NCBI GenBank assembly: GCA_030053935.1
Contig: JASGCU010000011.1
Span: 1-41,368, forward strand
Source: Chitinophagaceae bacterium
Lineage (GTDB): Bacteria > Bacteroidota > Bacteroidia > Cytophagales > JASGCU01
Length of the DNA stretch: 41,368 nt
Reading direction: 5' to 3'
Shown: positions 18,896 to 27,079 of the stretch, piece by piece
Position numbering within the stretch: the stretch's first letter is position 1
How the letters are laid out: each line of letters starts with the position of its first letter
The notes under the pieces: model-generated
What the model was told of the DNA's origin: nothing
The model's database searches: none
The model's input: only the letters and a program-made list of their open reading frames with translations
Translations under genes and position numbers: made by a program

Positions 18896-19317
18896 AAAAA
18901 GAATAAAATTTAAAAGAATAGTATTACGAAAAGAACAATGTAGTATAATTTTAACAAAATAATATTAAAAAAACAAAAAAAGATTAAAAAAAACACTATC
19001 TAACTACGAAATTTTTATTTCTTTAACAAATTATATTATAATCTCTGATGACCATCTCACTGTATCCGATTCACTAACCCGAATCCCTAATCCATTAGCC
19101 ATAATCTCCCATTTATTAAATCGAATCTTTGATTACAACATAAAAAAATTTGGGAAAGGGAATAGGATACAGATGGAAATGCAAAATTCCCTGATATTTT
19201 TTAATCTATTTTCAAAAAAGAGACATCTTGTTTTAAAAGATTAAGATTATTTACAAGAAACTGAGAGGAATTTAGATTATCTAAGCATTTTTTGAAAGGA
19301 GCGGTTGCAAATTTATT

Positions 19318-19350
19318 AAAATCCCTCCTTTGGAGGGGCTGGGGGAGCTA
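19318..19350. repeat. G/C-rich Bacteroidota-type intergenic motif
   Basis: AAATCCCTCC-TTT-GGAGGGG-CTGGGGGAG. CCCTCC (19323-19328) pairs with GGAGGG (19332-19337). I recall similar 'CTCCTTTGGAGGGG-TGGGGGAG' motifs scattered through intergenic DNA of many Bacteroidota. Base composition is unlike its surroundings. Confidence 0.5.
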
Positions 19351-19384
19351 AAAAAAGAAGGGGAGTCGGAATTTTATAGTTGTT

Positions 19385-19557
19385 TTGTGTTCTACAAATA
19401 TTTCGAGACTATGCACTTTTTGATTTGTATGTTGTTTCTACAAATATTTCGCCACTACGTTGCTTTTTAAGAGCGTAGCACTGTAGTAATTTGTAGAAAC
19501 AACAACACAATCAAAAGGTGTGTAGCACCGAAACAAAAACATTTTGAGGTGTGAACA
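19385..19557. repeat. Palindromic cluster of 'TTTGTAGAA' repeat units
   Basis: Two units containing TTCTACAAATATTTCG occur at about 19390-19405 and 19436-19451, and an inverted unit with AATTTGTAGAAACAAC at 19488-19503. The segments 19409-19445 and 19489-19525 are reverse complements at about 30 of 37 positions, spaced by 43 bases, with a small inner CTACG/CGTAG stem. 'GCACTTTTTGATTTGT' and 'ACAATCAAAAGGTG' make the outer arms, followed by 'TAGCACCGAAACA'. It could fold into a long hairpin or cruciform. Confidence 0.75.
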
Positions 19558-19811
19558 ATTGGAAAAATAAAAAATTATGAACCTTACAGGGCAAGAAAAG
19601 GCATGAAATTTTATTATATTTTTGGGTAAGGTGAGTCTATTATTGAAATCATTGCTTCTATATTTGAATATGAAACTCAAATTAGACGCAAAATTATCTA
19701 ATTTTATTGTAAATAATGGTATAATTTTTAGAAAAAAGAAAAACATATAAAAATTATCTTATTATGTGTTTTTTCAAAAACTATTTAACTAATCTAAAAC
19801 TCAAAAAAATA

Positions 19812-20957
19812 ATGATGCGTAAAACAATTCTTTTTATTGTTTGTATATGTATTTTTTACATACGTGCAGAAGCACAAAAAGATATATCACAAAAAACACT
19901 TGTAGGACATACTAATGGTATTACTGCTCTTTGTTTTTCACCTGATAATAATTTTATTGTCAGCGGCAGTACAGATAAAACCATAAGAGTATGGGATATT
20001 ACTACAGGTTTGCAGGTAAAGATTTTCACTGAACATTCCGAAACTATAACTGCTTTAGAGTTTACCAAAGATGGTAAATATGTATTAAGTGCTAGTGATG
20101 ACCATACTTTGAAGCTGTGGGATATAAATGGAGAAAACTCAGTGCGAACTTTTTCATGTCTTTCATCAGTGAAAACTTTTGCTTTCTTTCCTGATGGAAA
20201 AACTTTTTTAAGCGGAGGAGGAACCGATGTGATGACAGAAGATGAGAAAAAAAAGGTTACTACGAGAACCGAATTTAGTAGTGTTTTCTCAAAAAAAAAG
20301 AATGATTCTCGATCTACCAATTCTCGTTCTGAAATTTATAAATGGGATATAGAAACAGGTGAGAAAATAAAAACGTATAATACAACAGAGCGTCTTCATT
20401 CTGATATTATTGTAGCAATAAGTATTTCCCCCGATGGGAAAACAGTAGTATCCGCAGAATCAGGTGGAGATAAAAATAATGTTATACTTTGGAATGCAGA
20501 AACAAGTGTAATAATGCAAACTTTTCCCTTTGACGGGAAAGGGTTAGTGGGTTATCTTGGCTTTACTTCTAATCCTGATTTTATAATAACATTTGCAGGA
20601 AATCCACATTCGGGTTCAAAAGTAGTAGATTTTTTTGTAGGAGAAGAAAATATAAAAACAAATTTACAAATGTGGAGAATAAGGAAATATTCGTCACCTG
20701 AAGTGAAGTGTAATTTTGTGAGACATTCCAATGATGTAGATGTAGCAAAGATTTCTCCCAATGGGAACTATCTCGTAGCAAACACAAATCGTAAAGTTCT
20801 ACTCTATGATATATCCGAAAATGGTTGTAAATACCTTAATACCTACGAAAAACACGATGGGCCTATAGAAGCTGTTGCAGTATCTCCCAACTCCAAGTAT
20901 ATTGCAAGTGGAAGTTTAGATAATACCATAAAACTCTGGTTATTAACCGCAGAATAA
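19812..20957 (+). CDS. Exported WD40-repeat protein
   Basis: A 381-residue protein from the ATG giving MMRKTILFIVCICIFYIRAE, a good signal peptide cut near AEAQ. In-frame upstream codons to 19764 would spoil the signal, so this start is preferred. WD40 blades are readable: 'LVGHTNGITALCFSPD...KTIRVWD' (about 33-65), 'EHSETITALEFTKDGKYVLS...LKLWD' (about 73-107), one at 'SSVKTFAFFPDGKTFLSGG', one at 'IVAISISPDGKTVVSAE...ILWN', and a last 'HDGPIEAVAVSPNSKYIASG...IKLW'. A Lys/Ser-rich insert interrupts blade three. It probably forms one seven-blade propeller in the periplasm or outer membrane space as a binding scaffold. No catalytic domain is attached. Confidence 0.9.
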   Translation: MMRKTILFIVCICIFYIRAEAQKDISQKTLVGHTNGITALCFSPDNNFIVSGSTDKTIRVWDITTGLQVKIFTEHSETITALEFTKDGKYVLSASDDHTLKLWDINGENSVRTFSCLSSVKTFAFFPDGKTFLSGGGTDVMTEDEKKKVTTRTEFSSVFSKKKNDSRSTNSRSEIYKWDIETGEKIKTYNTTERLHSDIIVAISISPDGKTVVSAESGGDKNNVILWNAETSVIMQTFPFDGKGLVGYLGFTSNPDFIITFAGNPHSGSKVVDFFVGEENIKTNLQMWRIRKYSSPEVKCNFVRHSNDVDVAKISPNGNYLVANTNRKVLLYDISENGCKYLNTYEKHDGPIEAVAVSPNSKYIASGSLDNTIKLWLLTAE

Positions 20958-21174
20958 ATTATTTCTTCTGGATTATATTTTTTCACCGTATATCGTCATA
21001 AAAAACATAAAATATCCTTGTAATTATTATATTTTTTATATACTTTTATAGGATTGTTTGTTTTATTTTATAAAATGTTTAGATTTGTGAAAGTAAAACA
21101 GATAGATGTGTTTTTTTAAACCTTGGTAGGAAATCAATTTTCCTTTTTATACTAGTTAGATAAAAATTAAAACA

Positions 21175-21615
21175 ATGAGTAGTTTTTTAGGTAATGTAAG
21201 CAAGGTAATTATTGTATCCAATAGTATTGGAATATGTTTACTTGTGATTTATTTTGGAATGAGTGAAACATTTAATATACAAGAAAAGTATTTTTTACGT
21301 TCACTTGTTTCCCTTATCATAACAATTCTTTTAGGATGTACTATTTTAAAAATATCAATAGTATTAAAAATAGAAAAGATAAAAGAATATTCAAATATGT
21401 TTTTTATATTTGAAATAGGTATTATTTTTTTATTGCTACAAATTATTGTATTTTTCTCATTTCCTATTCTTTCTGAAAAATTCCCATTCTTCTCTTTTCT
21501 TACAAAAGAAACTTTTTTAATATGTTTATTTTCATCTATTTTTATTTTAGAACTATTCCAAAACAAGAGAGATAAAAAAAACAATTTTTTGGGGTATAGA
21601 AAGTTTCTCGGATAA
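21175..21615 (+). CDS. Stand-alone copy of the TrkH N-terminal membrane domain
   Basis: A 146-residue protein with four hydrophobic helices. It aligns along its length with the first 135 residues of the TrkH encoded 40 bases downstream: 'FNIQEKYFLRSLVSL' against 'SNIQEIYLLRSLLSV', 'GCTILK' against 'GCGILK', 'FFSFLTKETFLICLF' against 'SLSFLIKETTLIWLF', and 'LEL' at the end. It then stops after a short charged tail with no pore domain. So it is a tandem partial duplication that has kept an intact frame. Function is unknown; it might associate with TrkH or be a decaying remnant. Start ATG is clear. Confidence 0.85.
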   Translation: MSSFLGNVSKVIIVSNSIGICLLVIYFGMSETFNIQEKYFLRSLVSLIITILLGCTILKISIVLKIEKIKEYSNMFFIFEIGIIFLLLQIIVFFSFPILSEKFPFFSFLTKETFLICLFSSIFILELFQNKRDKKNNFLGYRKFLG

Positions 21616-21654
21616 AAATAGAAAGATGCCTTTCCTTATTAGATTGAATGACAG

Positions 21655-23478
21655 ATGAATAATTTTTTACGTATTATTAGTATAGTAATTCTGGTTACGA
21701 GTGGTTTTGGGATTCTTATAATTTTATCGGATTTAGGGTTTAGTCGTTCTAATATTCAAGAAATATATTTACTACGTTCTCTTTTATCTGTTTGTGTATT
21801 AACGCTTTTCGGTTGTGGTATTTTAAAAATGTTATTAGAAAAACCTAAAAGAACCAAAAAGAAGAAAATAATCGTTCTTATATTTCAATCCTTGACGGGT
21901 TTTTTTCTTTTTTTTATTGTTTTATTTTTTGTTATTCCACATTTTTCTGAAACAATCCCTTCTTTATCTTTTCTTATAAAAGAAACTACCCTTATATGGC
22001 TCTTTCTTGTTATTTTTTTATTAGAATTATCTCGTCGCATTAGTGTATTATATAAAAAAATACATAGTCCCGCTACCTTATTTATTATTAGTTTTTTAGG
22101 AATGATCCTTTTAGGGACTTGTTTATTGATGATACCCGGTTCTACTAGAAATGGCATTAGTGCAATAGATGCATTATTTATTTCTACAAGTGCTGTTTGT
22201 GTAACAGGTCTTTCTACAATAGATCAAGGAACTTCTTTTACTCTTATGGGGTATGTTTTTTTATTAATACTGATACAATTAGGAGGAATTGGGATACTTA
22301 CTTTTACCAGTTTTTTAGCTTTGTTCTTCAAAGATGGTTTTTCCTTTCATAATAGAATATTTGTAAAAGATGTTACCAATGCAAATAAACTCAATGAAGT
22401 AGTAGGGATCTTACATATGGTAATGTTATTTACCCTAGGGATAGAAATTTTGGGAGCATTTTTGATTTTTATTCAATTAGATTCTTCGCTTATGCCATCT
22501 TTATTCCAAAGAGTTTTTTTCTCTTTCTTTCATTCTATTTCTGCGTTTTGTAATGCGGGATTTTCTACTTATACAGATGGTCTTTATGATATAAAAATAC
22601 GCTATCTATATGGTATTCACATAGTTATAGCTGTCTTGATAATATTAGGAGGATTAGGGTATACCGTTATTTTTAATATTCTTATATATCTCAAAAATCT
22701 CATTGTCAAAAACACATATATTCTTTTTGATAAAAAGTTTTTTTTCAAGATATATAATCGTAATTTTTTAAAAACAAATACTAATTCTAATACTATTGTT
22801 TTATATAATATAAACATGGGTTCTAAAATAGTTTTGATAAGCACGGGTATTTTACTTGCTTTTGGCACTCTTATGGTGTTTATGTTGGAATATAACAATA
22901 CACTTACAGAGCATACTCTGTATGGAAAAATAGTAATCTCATTTTTTTCTTCTGTGACACCGAGAACCGCAGGATTTAATACTATAGATTTTGGGTTAGT
23001 TCACAATTCTACAGTTATGATTATTATACTTTTAATGTGGATAGGAGCTTCTCCTGGTTCAACAGGTGGAGGAATAAAAACAAGCACTTTTTTTATTTGT
23101 ATACTTAATTTATTTAATATATTACAAGGGAAAGATAGAATCGAATTTTCTAAAAGAGAAATACCGTACGCAACAAACACAAAGGCGTTTTCTATCATAA
23201 TTATTTCTTTACTTATCATCGGCACTGCTGTATTTTTTATTTTACTCTTTGACCCCGAACTTCCTTTCGTCAAAGTATGTTTTGAAAGTTTTTCCGCTTA
23301 TGGAACAGTAGGTTTAAGTATGGGAATTACGCAAAAGTTAAGCACTGCAAGTAAATTTATTATTATTATTCTTATGTTTTTAGGAAGAGTCGGCTCTATA
23401 ACTCTTTTAGTTGCCTTTGTTAAAAAAGTAAAAACACTTAAGTATAGATATCCTACTGAAGAAATATTTATTAACTAA
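21655..23478 (+). CDS. trkH: TrkH-family potassium uptake protein
   Basis: A 607-residue K+ channel-like transporter. Residues 1-135 form an extra four-helix N-terminal region, found in Bacteroidota TrkH as far as I recall. The four pore-loop repeats follow: 'TSAVCVTGLSTID', 'SAFCNAGFSTY', 'TPRTAGFNTID' and 'FSAYGTVGLSMG', each with the selectivity-filter Gly. 'GASPGSTGGGIKTST' is the conserved block between repeats. It takes up potassium together with a cytosolic TrkA/KtrA-type gate, which is not encoded nearby. The preceding gene duplicates its N-terminal part, and joint expression is likely at 39-base spacing. Confidence 0.95.
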   Translation: MNNFLRIISIVILVTSGFGILIILSDLGFSRSNIQEIYLLRSLLSVCVLTLFGCGILKMLLEKPKRTKKKKIIVLIFQSLTGFFLFFIVLFFVIPHFSETIPSLSFLIKETTLIWLFLVIFLLELSRRISVLYKKIHSPATLFIISFLGMILLGTCLLMIPGSTRNGISAIDALFISTSAVCVTGLSTIDQGTSFTLMGYVFLLILIQLGGIGILTFTSFLALFFKDGFSFHNRIFVKDVTNANKLNEVVGILHMVMLFTLGIEILGAFLIFIQLDSSLMPSLFQRVFFSFFHSISAFCNAGFSTYTDGLYDIKIRYLYGIHIVIAVLIILGGLGYTVIFNILIYLKNLIVKNTYILFDKKFFFKIYNRNFLKTNTNSNTIVLYNINMGSKIVLISTGILLAFGTLMVFMLEYNNTLTEHTLYGKIVISFFSSVTPRTAGFNTIDFGLVHNSTVMIIILLMWIGASPGSTGGGIKTSTFFICILNLFNILQGKDRIEFSKREIPYATNTKAFSIIIISLLIIGTAVFFILLFDPELPFVKVCFESFSAYGTVGLSMGITQKLSTASKFIIIILMFLGRVGSITLLVAFVKKVKTLKYRYPTEEIFIN

Positions 23479-23555
23479 TTTTTACCCATAACTATTCTAT
23501 CAATTCGTTTTTATTATTCTTATCAAAATAAAATATCACAAAACAATGTATTACC

Positions 23556-24356
23556 ATGATTAAAAATCTATTTTTTTTAGTAAGTACTTTTTATACTAGT
23601 GTTTATGCACAATATCCAAATGAGAATGTTCGTTTGGAAAAATCACCAAGACATCAAGAATGGGTAAATGTAGCAGTAAAAGAACGTTCTATAAAAAGCT
23701 TTATTGTATATCCCGAAGTAAAAAAAGCCGCTCCTGTAGTAATAATTATTCATGAAAACAGAGGGCTTACAGATTGGGTAAGGGGCATTGGGGATGTTTT
23801 TGCTGAAAAAGGGTGTATAAGTATATGTCCTGATTTACTTTCTGGTTTTGCCCCAAATGGTGGAAATACGAGTGATTTTAAAAACCAAGATGAAGCAAGG
23901 GATGCAATATATGCTTTGAAACCCGAAAAAGTAACAGAATCTATCAAAGCAATATATGAATATGCAACAAAAATTCCATCTTTTAACGGAAAGATAATCG
24001 TTGTTGGTTATTGTTGGGGTGGGAGTCAAGCATTTAGATTCGCTACAAATGAGGAAAATATAGAATCGGTTTTGGTTTTTTATGGTACTGCTCCAACTTC
24101 AGCAGAAGAAATTTCTAAAATTCGCACAAAAATATATGGTTTTTATGGAGAAAATGATAACAGAGTGAATGCTACCATAGCCGAAACAAAAAAACTTATG
24201 TATTCTTTTAGCAAATTTTATGAACCTATCATCTATAAAGGTGCGGGACATGGTTTTATGAGAACAGGAGAGGAAATAAACTCTGCCATAGAAAATCTGA
24301 AAGCAAAAAATGACTCTTGGGAACGAATAGATACAATACTTAAAACAGTAAGATAA
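23556..24356 (+). CDS. Exported dienelactone-hydrolase-family protein
   Basis: A 266-residue alpha/beta-hydrolase with a short signal peptide (MIKNLFFLVSTFYTSVYAQ). The nucleophile elbow is 'VGYCWGGSQAF' (about residues 150-160) with Cys as in dienelactone hydrolase; 'YGENDNRV' gives the Asp and 'KGAGHGFM' the His of the triad. 'IIHENRGL' is the conserved strand-Glu motif. Such proteins hydrolyse lactones or esters; the substrate is unknown, and in Bacteroidota exported copies are rarely characterised. It abuts the following oxidoreductase with no gap (TAA immediately followed by ATG), so the two are translationally coupled. Confidence 0.92.
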   Translation: MIKNLFFLVSTFYTSVYAQYPNENVRLEKSPRHQEWVNVAVKERSIKSFIVYPEVKKAAPVVIIIHENRGLTDWVRGIGDVFAEKGCISICPDLLSGFAPNGGNTSDFKNQDEARDAIYALKPEKVTESIKAIYEYATKIPSFNGKIIVVGYCWGGSQAFRFATNEENIESVLVFYGTAPTSAEEISKIRTKIYGFYGENDNRVNATIAETKKLMYSFSKFYEPIIYKGAGHGFMRTGEEINSAIENLKAKNDSWERIDTILKTVR

Positions 24357-25484
24357 ATGCTAAGTTTTTGGGAAAAAGATACATTACAAGAATGGGATTA
24401 TATAATAGTAGGGTCAGGAATAGTGGGTCTCAATACTGCCATTAATATAAAAGAAAAACATCCTCTTTCAAAGATTTTGATTTTAGAAAGAGGTATATTT
24501 CCTTTGGGAGCAAGCACTAAAAATGCAGGATTCGCATGTTTTGGAAGTGTGACAGAGCTTCTATCAGATATAAAAAAAATGGGAGAAGAAAAATGTTTGA
24601 ATTTAGTTATTGCAAGGTGGGAAGGTCTACAAAAACTCCGATCTAGAGTAGCCGATAATACTATGGATTTCCAACAAAATGGAGGATATGAACTGATTAC
24701 AGAAAAAGAAATAGGATGTTTGCATTCTTTAGATTACATAAATCAGTTACTTTTTCCCTATTTCAAAACAAATGTTTTTACCGAAAATAAAGCATTCATA
24801 TCTCATTTTGGATTCTCACAAAAACACATAAAGACGATCATCGCAAATCCTTTAGAAGCACAACTCCACAGCGGAAAAATGATGTATACTCTTGTTTCCA
24901 AAGCCACAAAAATGGGAATATCTATTTTTACAGGAGCTTCTGTTACAGATTATACAGTCCAAAATAATCGTGTTCTCTTGAATATTACCTCGCAAATTCA
25001 AACTCTCTCTCTTATTGCTCATAAAGTCGCTTTTTGCACCAATGCCTTTACTAAAAAAATATTCAAAGATATAGATATAGTACCTGGAAGAGGCATAGTT
25101 CTTATTACGAAACCTATACAGAATCTGAAAACAAAGGGGACTTTTCATATAGATGAGGGATATTTTTATTTTAGAAATGTAGAAGACAGAATTTTATTAG
25201 GAGGAGGGAGAAATATGGATTTTGAGACAGAAACCACTACAGAATTTGGTATAAATGCTTTTATTTTAAAAAAACTTACCCAGTTACTTACAGAAATAAT
25301 AATCCCTGAAAACACATTTGAAATAGAACAAGTATGGTCAGGGATAATGGCTTTTGGAAGTGAGAAAGAACCTATCATAAAAAAAATAGAAGAAAACATA
25401 GTGGTAGGGGCGAGATTGTCAGGTATGGGAGTAGCTATTGGTTCCTTAGTAGCAGAAAAAGTATCCAACCTTCTTTTAGAATGA
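24357..25484 (+). CDS. FAD-dependent amino-acid-oxidase-like (DAO) oxidoreductase
   Basis: A 375-residue flavoprotein. The dinucleotide-binding fold is 'YIIVGSGIVGLNTAINI' (about residues 15-31), followed by the acidic 'ILILERGIFPLGAST' strand end, a middle substrate domain, and the C-terminal 'GARLSGMGVAIGSLVAEKV' FAD-contact segment. It belongs to the DAO superfamily (sarcosine/glycine/D-amino-acid oxidase-like). I cannot assign a substrate. It has no signal peptide, unlike its coupled upstream neighbour. Start ATG follows the hydrolase stop directly. Confidence 0.9.
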   Translation: MLSFWEKDTLQEWDYIIVGSGIVGLNTAINIKEKHPLSKILILERGIFPLGASTKNAGFACFGSVTELLSDIKKMGEEKCLNLVIARWEGLQKLRSRVADNTMDFQQNGGYELITEKEIGCLHSLDYINQLLFPYFKTNVFTENKAFISHFGFSQKHIKTIIANPLEAQLHSGKMMYTLVSKATKMGISIFTGASVTDYTVQNNRVLLNITSQIQTLSLIAHKVAFCTNAFTKKIFKDIDIVPGRGIVLITKPIQNLKTKGTFHIDEGYFYFRNVEDRILLGGGRNMDFETETTTEFGINAFILKKLTQLLTEIIIPENTFEIEQVWSGIMAFGSEKEPIIKKIEENIVVGARLSGMGVAIGSLVAEKVSNLLLE

Positions 25485-25574
25485 TAAATAATAGGTAAAT
25501 TCTTTTTGTTGAAACTTCCCTTCGTTTCTAAACAAGAAAAATAACACACATTTAAAATTTATTTTTTCAATACT

Positions 25575-26306
25575 ATGATATATTTATTTTATCCAAAAAA
25601 CATACTCGTTTTTTTTCTCACAGTACTACTCATTTTTATTTCCTATACCCTTTTTTCCCAAAGAATAGAAGAAGAAAGAAAAGTAGGGGTCTTTAGAGGA
25701 ATAAAAGTAAGCCATGGAATATCTATAAGTATGAAGCAAGGCAATAGTAATTCTCTATTTTTGGAAGGCAAACGAGAATTACTACACGATGTAATAACAG
25801 AAGTCCGAAGTGGAACTCTTTATATCTATTTTCAAGGGTGGGATTGGGATGTTTTCAAGAATTTAGCAAACAAAGAAGTATTTGTTCGGCTCACTTATAC
25901 CTCTTTAGATTATCTAAATGCTTCAGAAAAATCCTTTGTGGAGTGCGAATCTATTCTCAAAGGGGATGATATGAGAATAGAAATTTCTTCGGGAAGTGAT
26001 ATTATAGCAGAGGTGCGAGTAGATTATCTCAAAATATACGCAAGTTATGGGGCTACTATAAAAATTTCAGGAAAATCAAAAAATGTATATATAAAAGCAT
26101 CCTCAGCATCTCATGTATCGGGATTTAATCTCATATCTCAGAAAGCAGAACTGGAATCAAGCAGTGGCTCCGATATAAAAATAACCGTGCAAGACGAGAT
26201 ATCCGCTGAAGCGAGCACCTTATCAGATATTTTATACAAAGGAAGCCCTACAAAAGTATTTTTACATGAATCATCAGGCGGGGAAATATATAGAAAAAAC
26301 GAATGA
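25575..26306 (+). CDS. GIN-domain (DUF2807) putative adhesin-like protein
   Basis: A 243-residue exported protein: signal segment at about residues 9-28 (KNILVFFLTVLLIFISYTLF), then a beta-helical domain with typical DUF2807 pattern, 'RKVGVFRGIKVSHGISISM', 'LDYLNASEKSFVECES', 'RIEISSGSDIIAEVRVDYL', 'IKISGKSKNVYIKASSASHV' and 'AELESSSGSDIKITVQ'. These short SSGSD-like repeats are typical of right-handed parallel beta structures. The family is very common in Bacteroidota envelopes; function is undefined. A broken methyltransferase starts 28 bases after its stop. Confidence 0.88.
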   Translation: MIYLFYPKNILVFFLTVLLIFISYTLFSQRIEEERKVGVFRGIKVSHGISISMKQGNSNSLFLEGKRELLHDVITEVRSGTLYIYFQGWDWDVFKNLANKEVFVRLTYTSLDYLNASEKSFVECESILKGDDMRIEISSGSDIIAEVRVDYLKIYASYGATIKISGKSKNVYIKASSASHVSGFNLISQKAELESSSGSDIKITVQDEISAEASTLSDILYKGSPTKVFLHESSGGEIYRKNE

Positions 26307-26334
26307 TGCCCCGTTCTCTTATCATGGAGAAAGA

Positions 26335-26515
26335 ATGAAAGATTTTCTAAATACAATATTTCGTAATAATACGATAGAAAAATTACAAGAATTACCAAGT
26401 AATTCTGTTGATTTAGGAGTCACTTCACCACCTTACAATAAAGGATAAAAAAAATAAAGGTTGGTTAGTAAAAAATGTGAGAGGTGTGAGAGTGTTAAAT
26501 AGAGATAGATTTTAA
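26335..26515 (+). pseudogene. N-terminal remnant of a site-specific DNA methyltransferase
   Basis: The frame from ATG 26335 reads 'MKDFLNTIFRNNTIEKLQEL' and continues PSNSVDLGVTSPPYNKG before TAA at 26446. The TSPPYN motif is the catalytic (D/N/S)PP(Y/F) motif of beta-class amino-methyltransferases, and the upstream 'NNTIEKLQELPSNSVDL' matches their N-termini. A one-base shift at the A-rich run reopens the frame as 'DKKNKGWLVKNVRGVRVL' up to 26515; that looks like the direct continuation. About 60 residues of an expected 280 or more remain. The S-adenosylmethionine-binding part is absent, so it is a dead gene. An earlier in-frame ATG at 26266 lies inside the GIN gene and is not used. Confidence 0.8.
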
Positions 26516-27079
26516 AAAAATTATTTATGGTAACCTCTAAAAACTGCAATTTTATAAAAATTAAATTTTTAAACTAATTAATATTCAATAACTTATACTA
26601 TTAAAAAATTTAAATTTAGTGGTTTTTAGATTACTTTTATATAACAAATTTCAAAAAAACATTCCTATCTATACTTAACTCTCAAATATATTAGTATTTC
26701 TCTTGATAGATTAGAAACTTATGAAAAAGAAAAGAGCAAGAATAAATAAGCAAGCATTTTGTAAATAAAACATGTAAAGAACAGAAAGAAAATAGCTCTT
26801 ATATTAGCAAATTTCAACCAAAAAATAATAACCCATCAAGAGAATTGTTAGAAACAATAAATACATTATTTGACTGAATAAATAAAAGAATAATTTTAAC
26901 GATGGATGTTTACAAACCTTTTTATACAAAATAGAATGTATAGAATTACAAACACCTTTATTATAGGTTCTTTGGGAGACCACCGAGTAGATTTGGAATT
27001 AACTTGAGTTCGTTCGGAATTAATTCCATTTTAAAGCAATACAATTTAATTTTTAGAAATAACATTAAAAGATGAATCA
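26516..27079. other. Decayed stretch after the methyltransferase remnant
   Basis: No intact gene. It contains an imperfect inverted repeat at 26527-26640 and coding-like shards. One is a frame from 26746 to 26878 with 'SKFQPKNNNPSRELLETIN' ending TGA, continuing in frame as 'INKRIILTMDVYKPFYTK'. Another at about 26966-27000 reads 'SLGDHRVDLELT'. A 12-base palindrome GGAATTAATTCC lies at 27016-27027. These look like remains of a second gene, perhaps the partner of the methyltransferase, but I cannot identify it. Confidence 0.45.
26527..26640. repeat. Imperfect terminal-inverted-repeat element
   Basis: GGTAACCTCTAAAAAC (26529-26544) is matched, inverted and with small gaps, by GTGGTTTTTAGATTAC (26619-26634). 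Inner arms AAATTAAATTTTTAA and TTAAAAAATTTAAATTT also pair. It could be a small MITE-like element or a long RNA hairpin. No clear target-site duplication is seen. Confidence 0.5.

Larger units (their letters stand above)
18896..19811. other. Long gene-free region with repeats
   Basis: About 0.9 kb between divergent genes with no believable coding frame. It contains a G/C-rich block at 19318-19350 (CCCTCC-TTT-GGAGGG hairpin followed by CTGGGGGAG), and a palindromic cluster of related repeat units at 19385-19557. The rest (18960-19310) is low-complexity A/T-rich sequence with scattered non-coding remnants. Confidence 0.65.

Noticed and set aside
21175-21660. Frameshift splitting one TrkH gene in two
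   Set aside because: The downstream gene has a complete N-terminal domain of its own, so the small gene is a duplicate, not a detached piece.
26266-26334. Longer start for the methyltransferase remnant
   Set aside because: It overlaps the end of the GIN-domain gene in another frame and gives residues unlike methyltransferase N-termini.
26746-26935. TGA read as Trp in this organism
   Set aside because: In-frame TGA occurs only in the decayed stretch; tatA and gatA end normally at TGA, and TGG is used for Trp in intact genes.
27016-27027. GGAATTAATTCC palindrome as an operator for the GNAT-like gene
   Set aside because: It lies about 50 bases before the start in a decayed region, and a 12-base AT-rich palindrome is easily met by chance.
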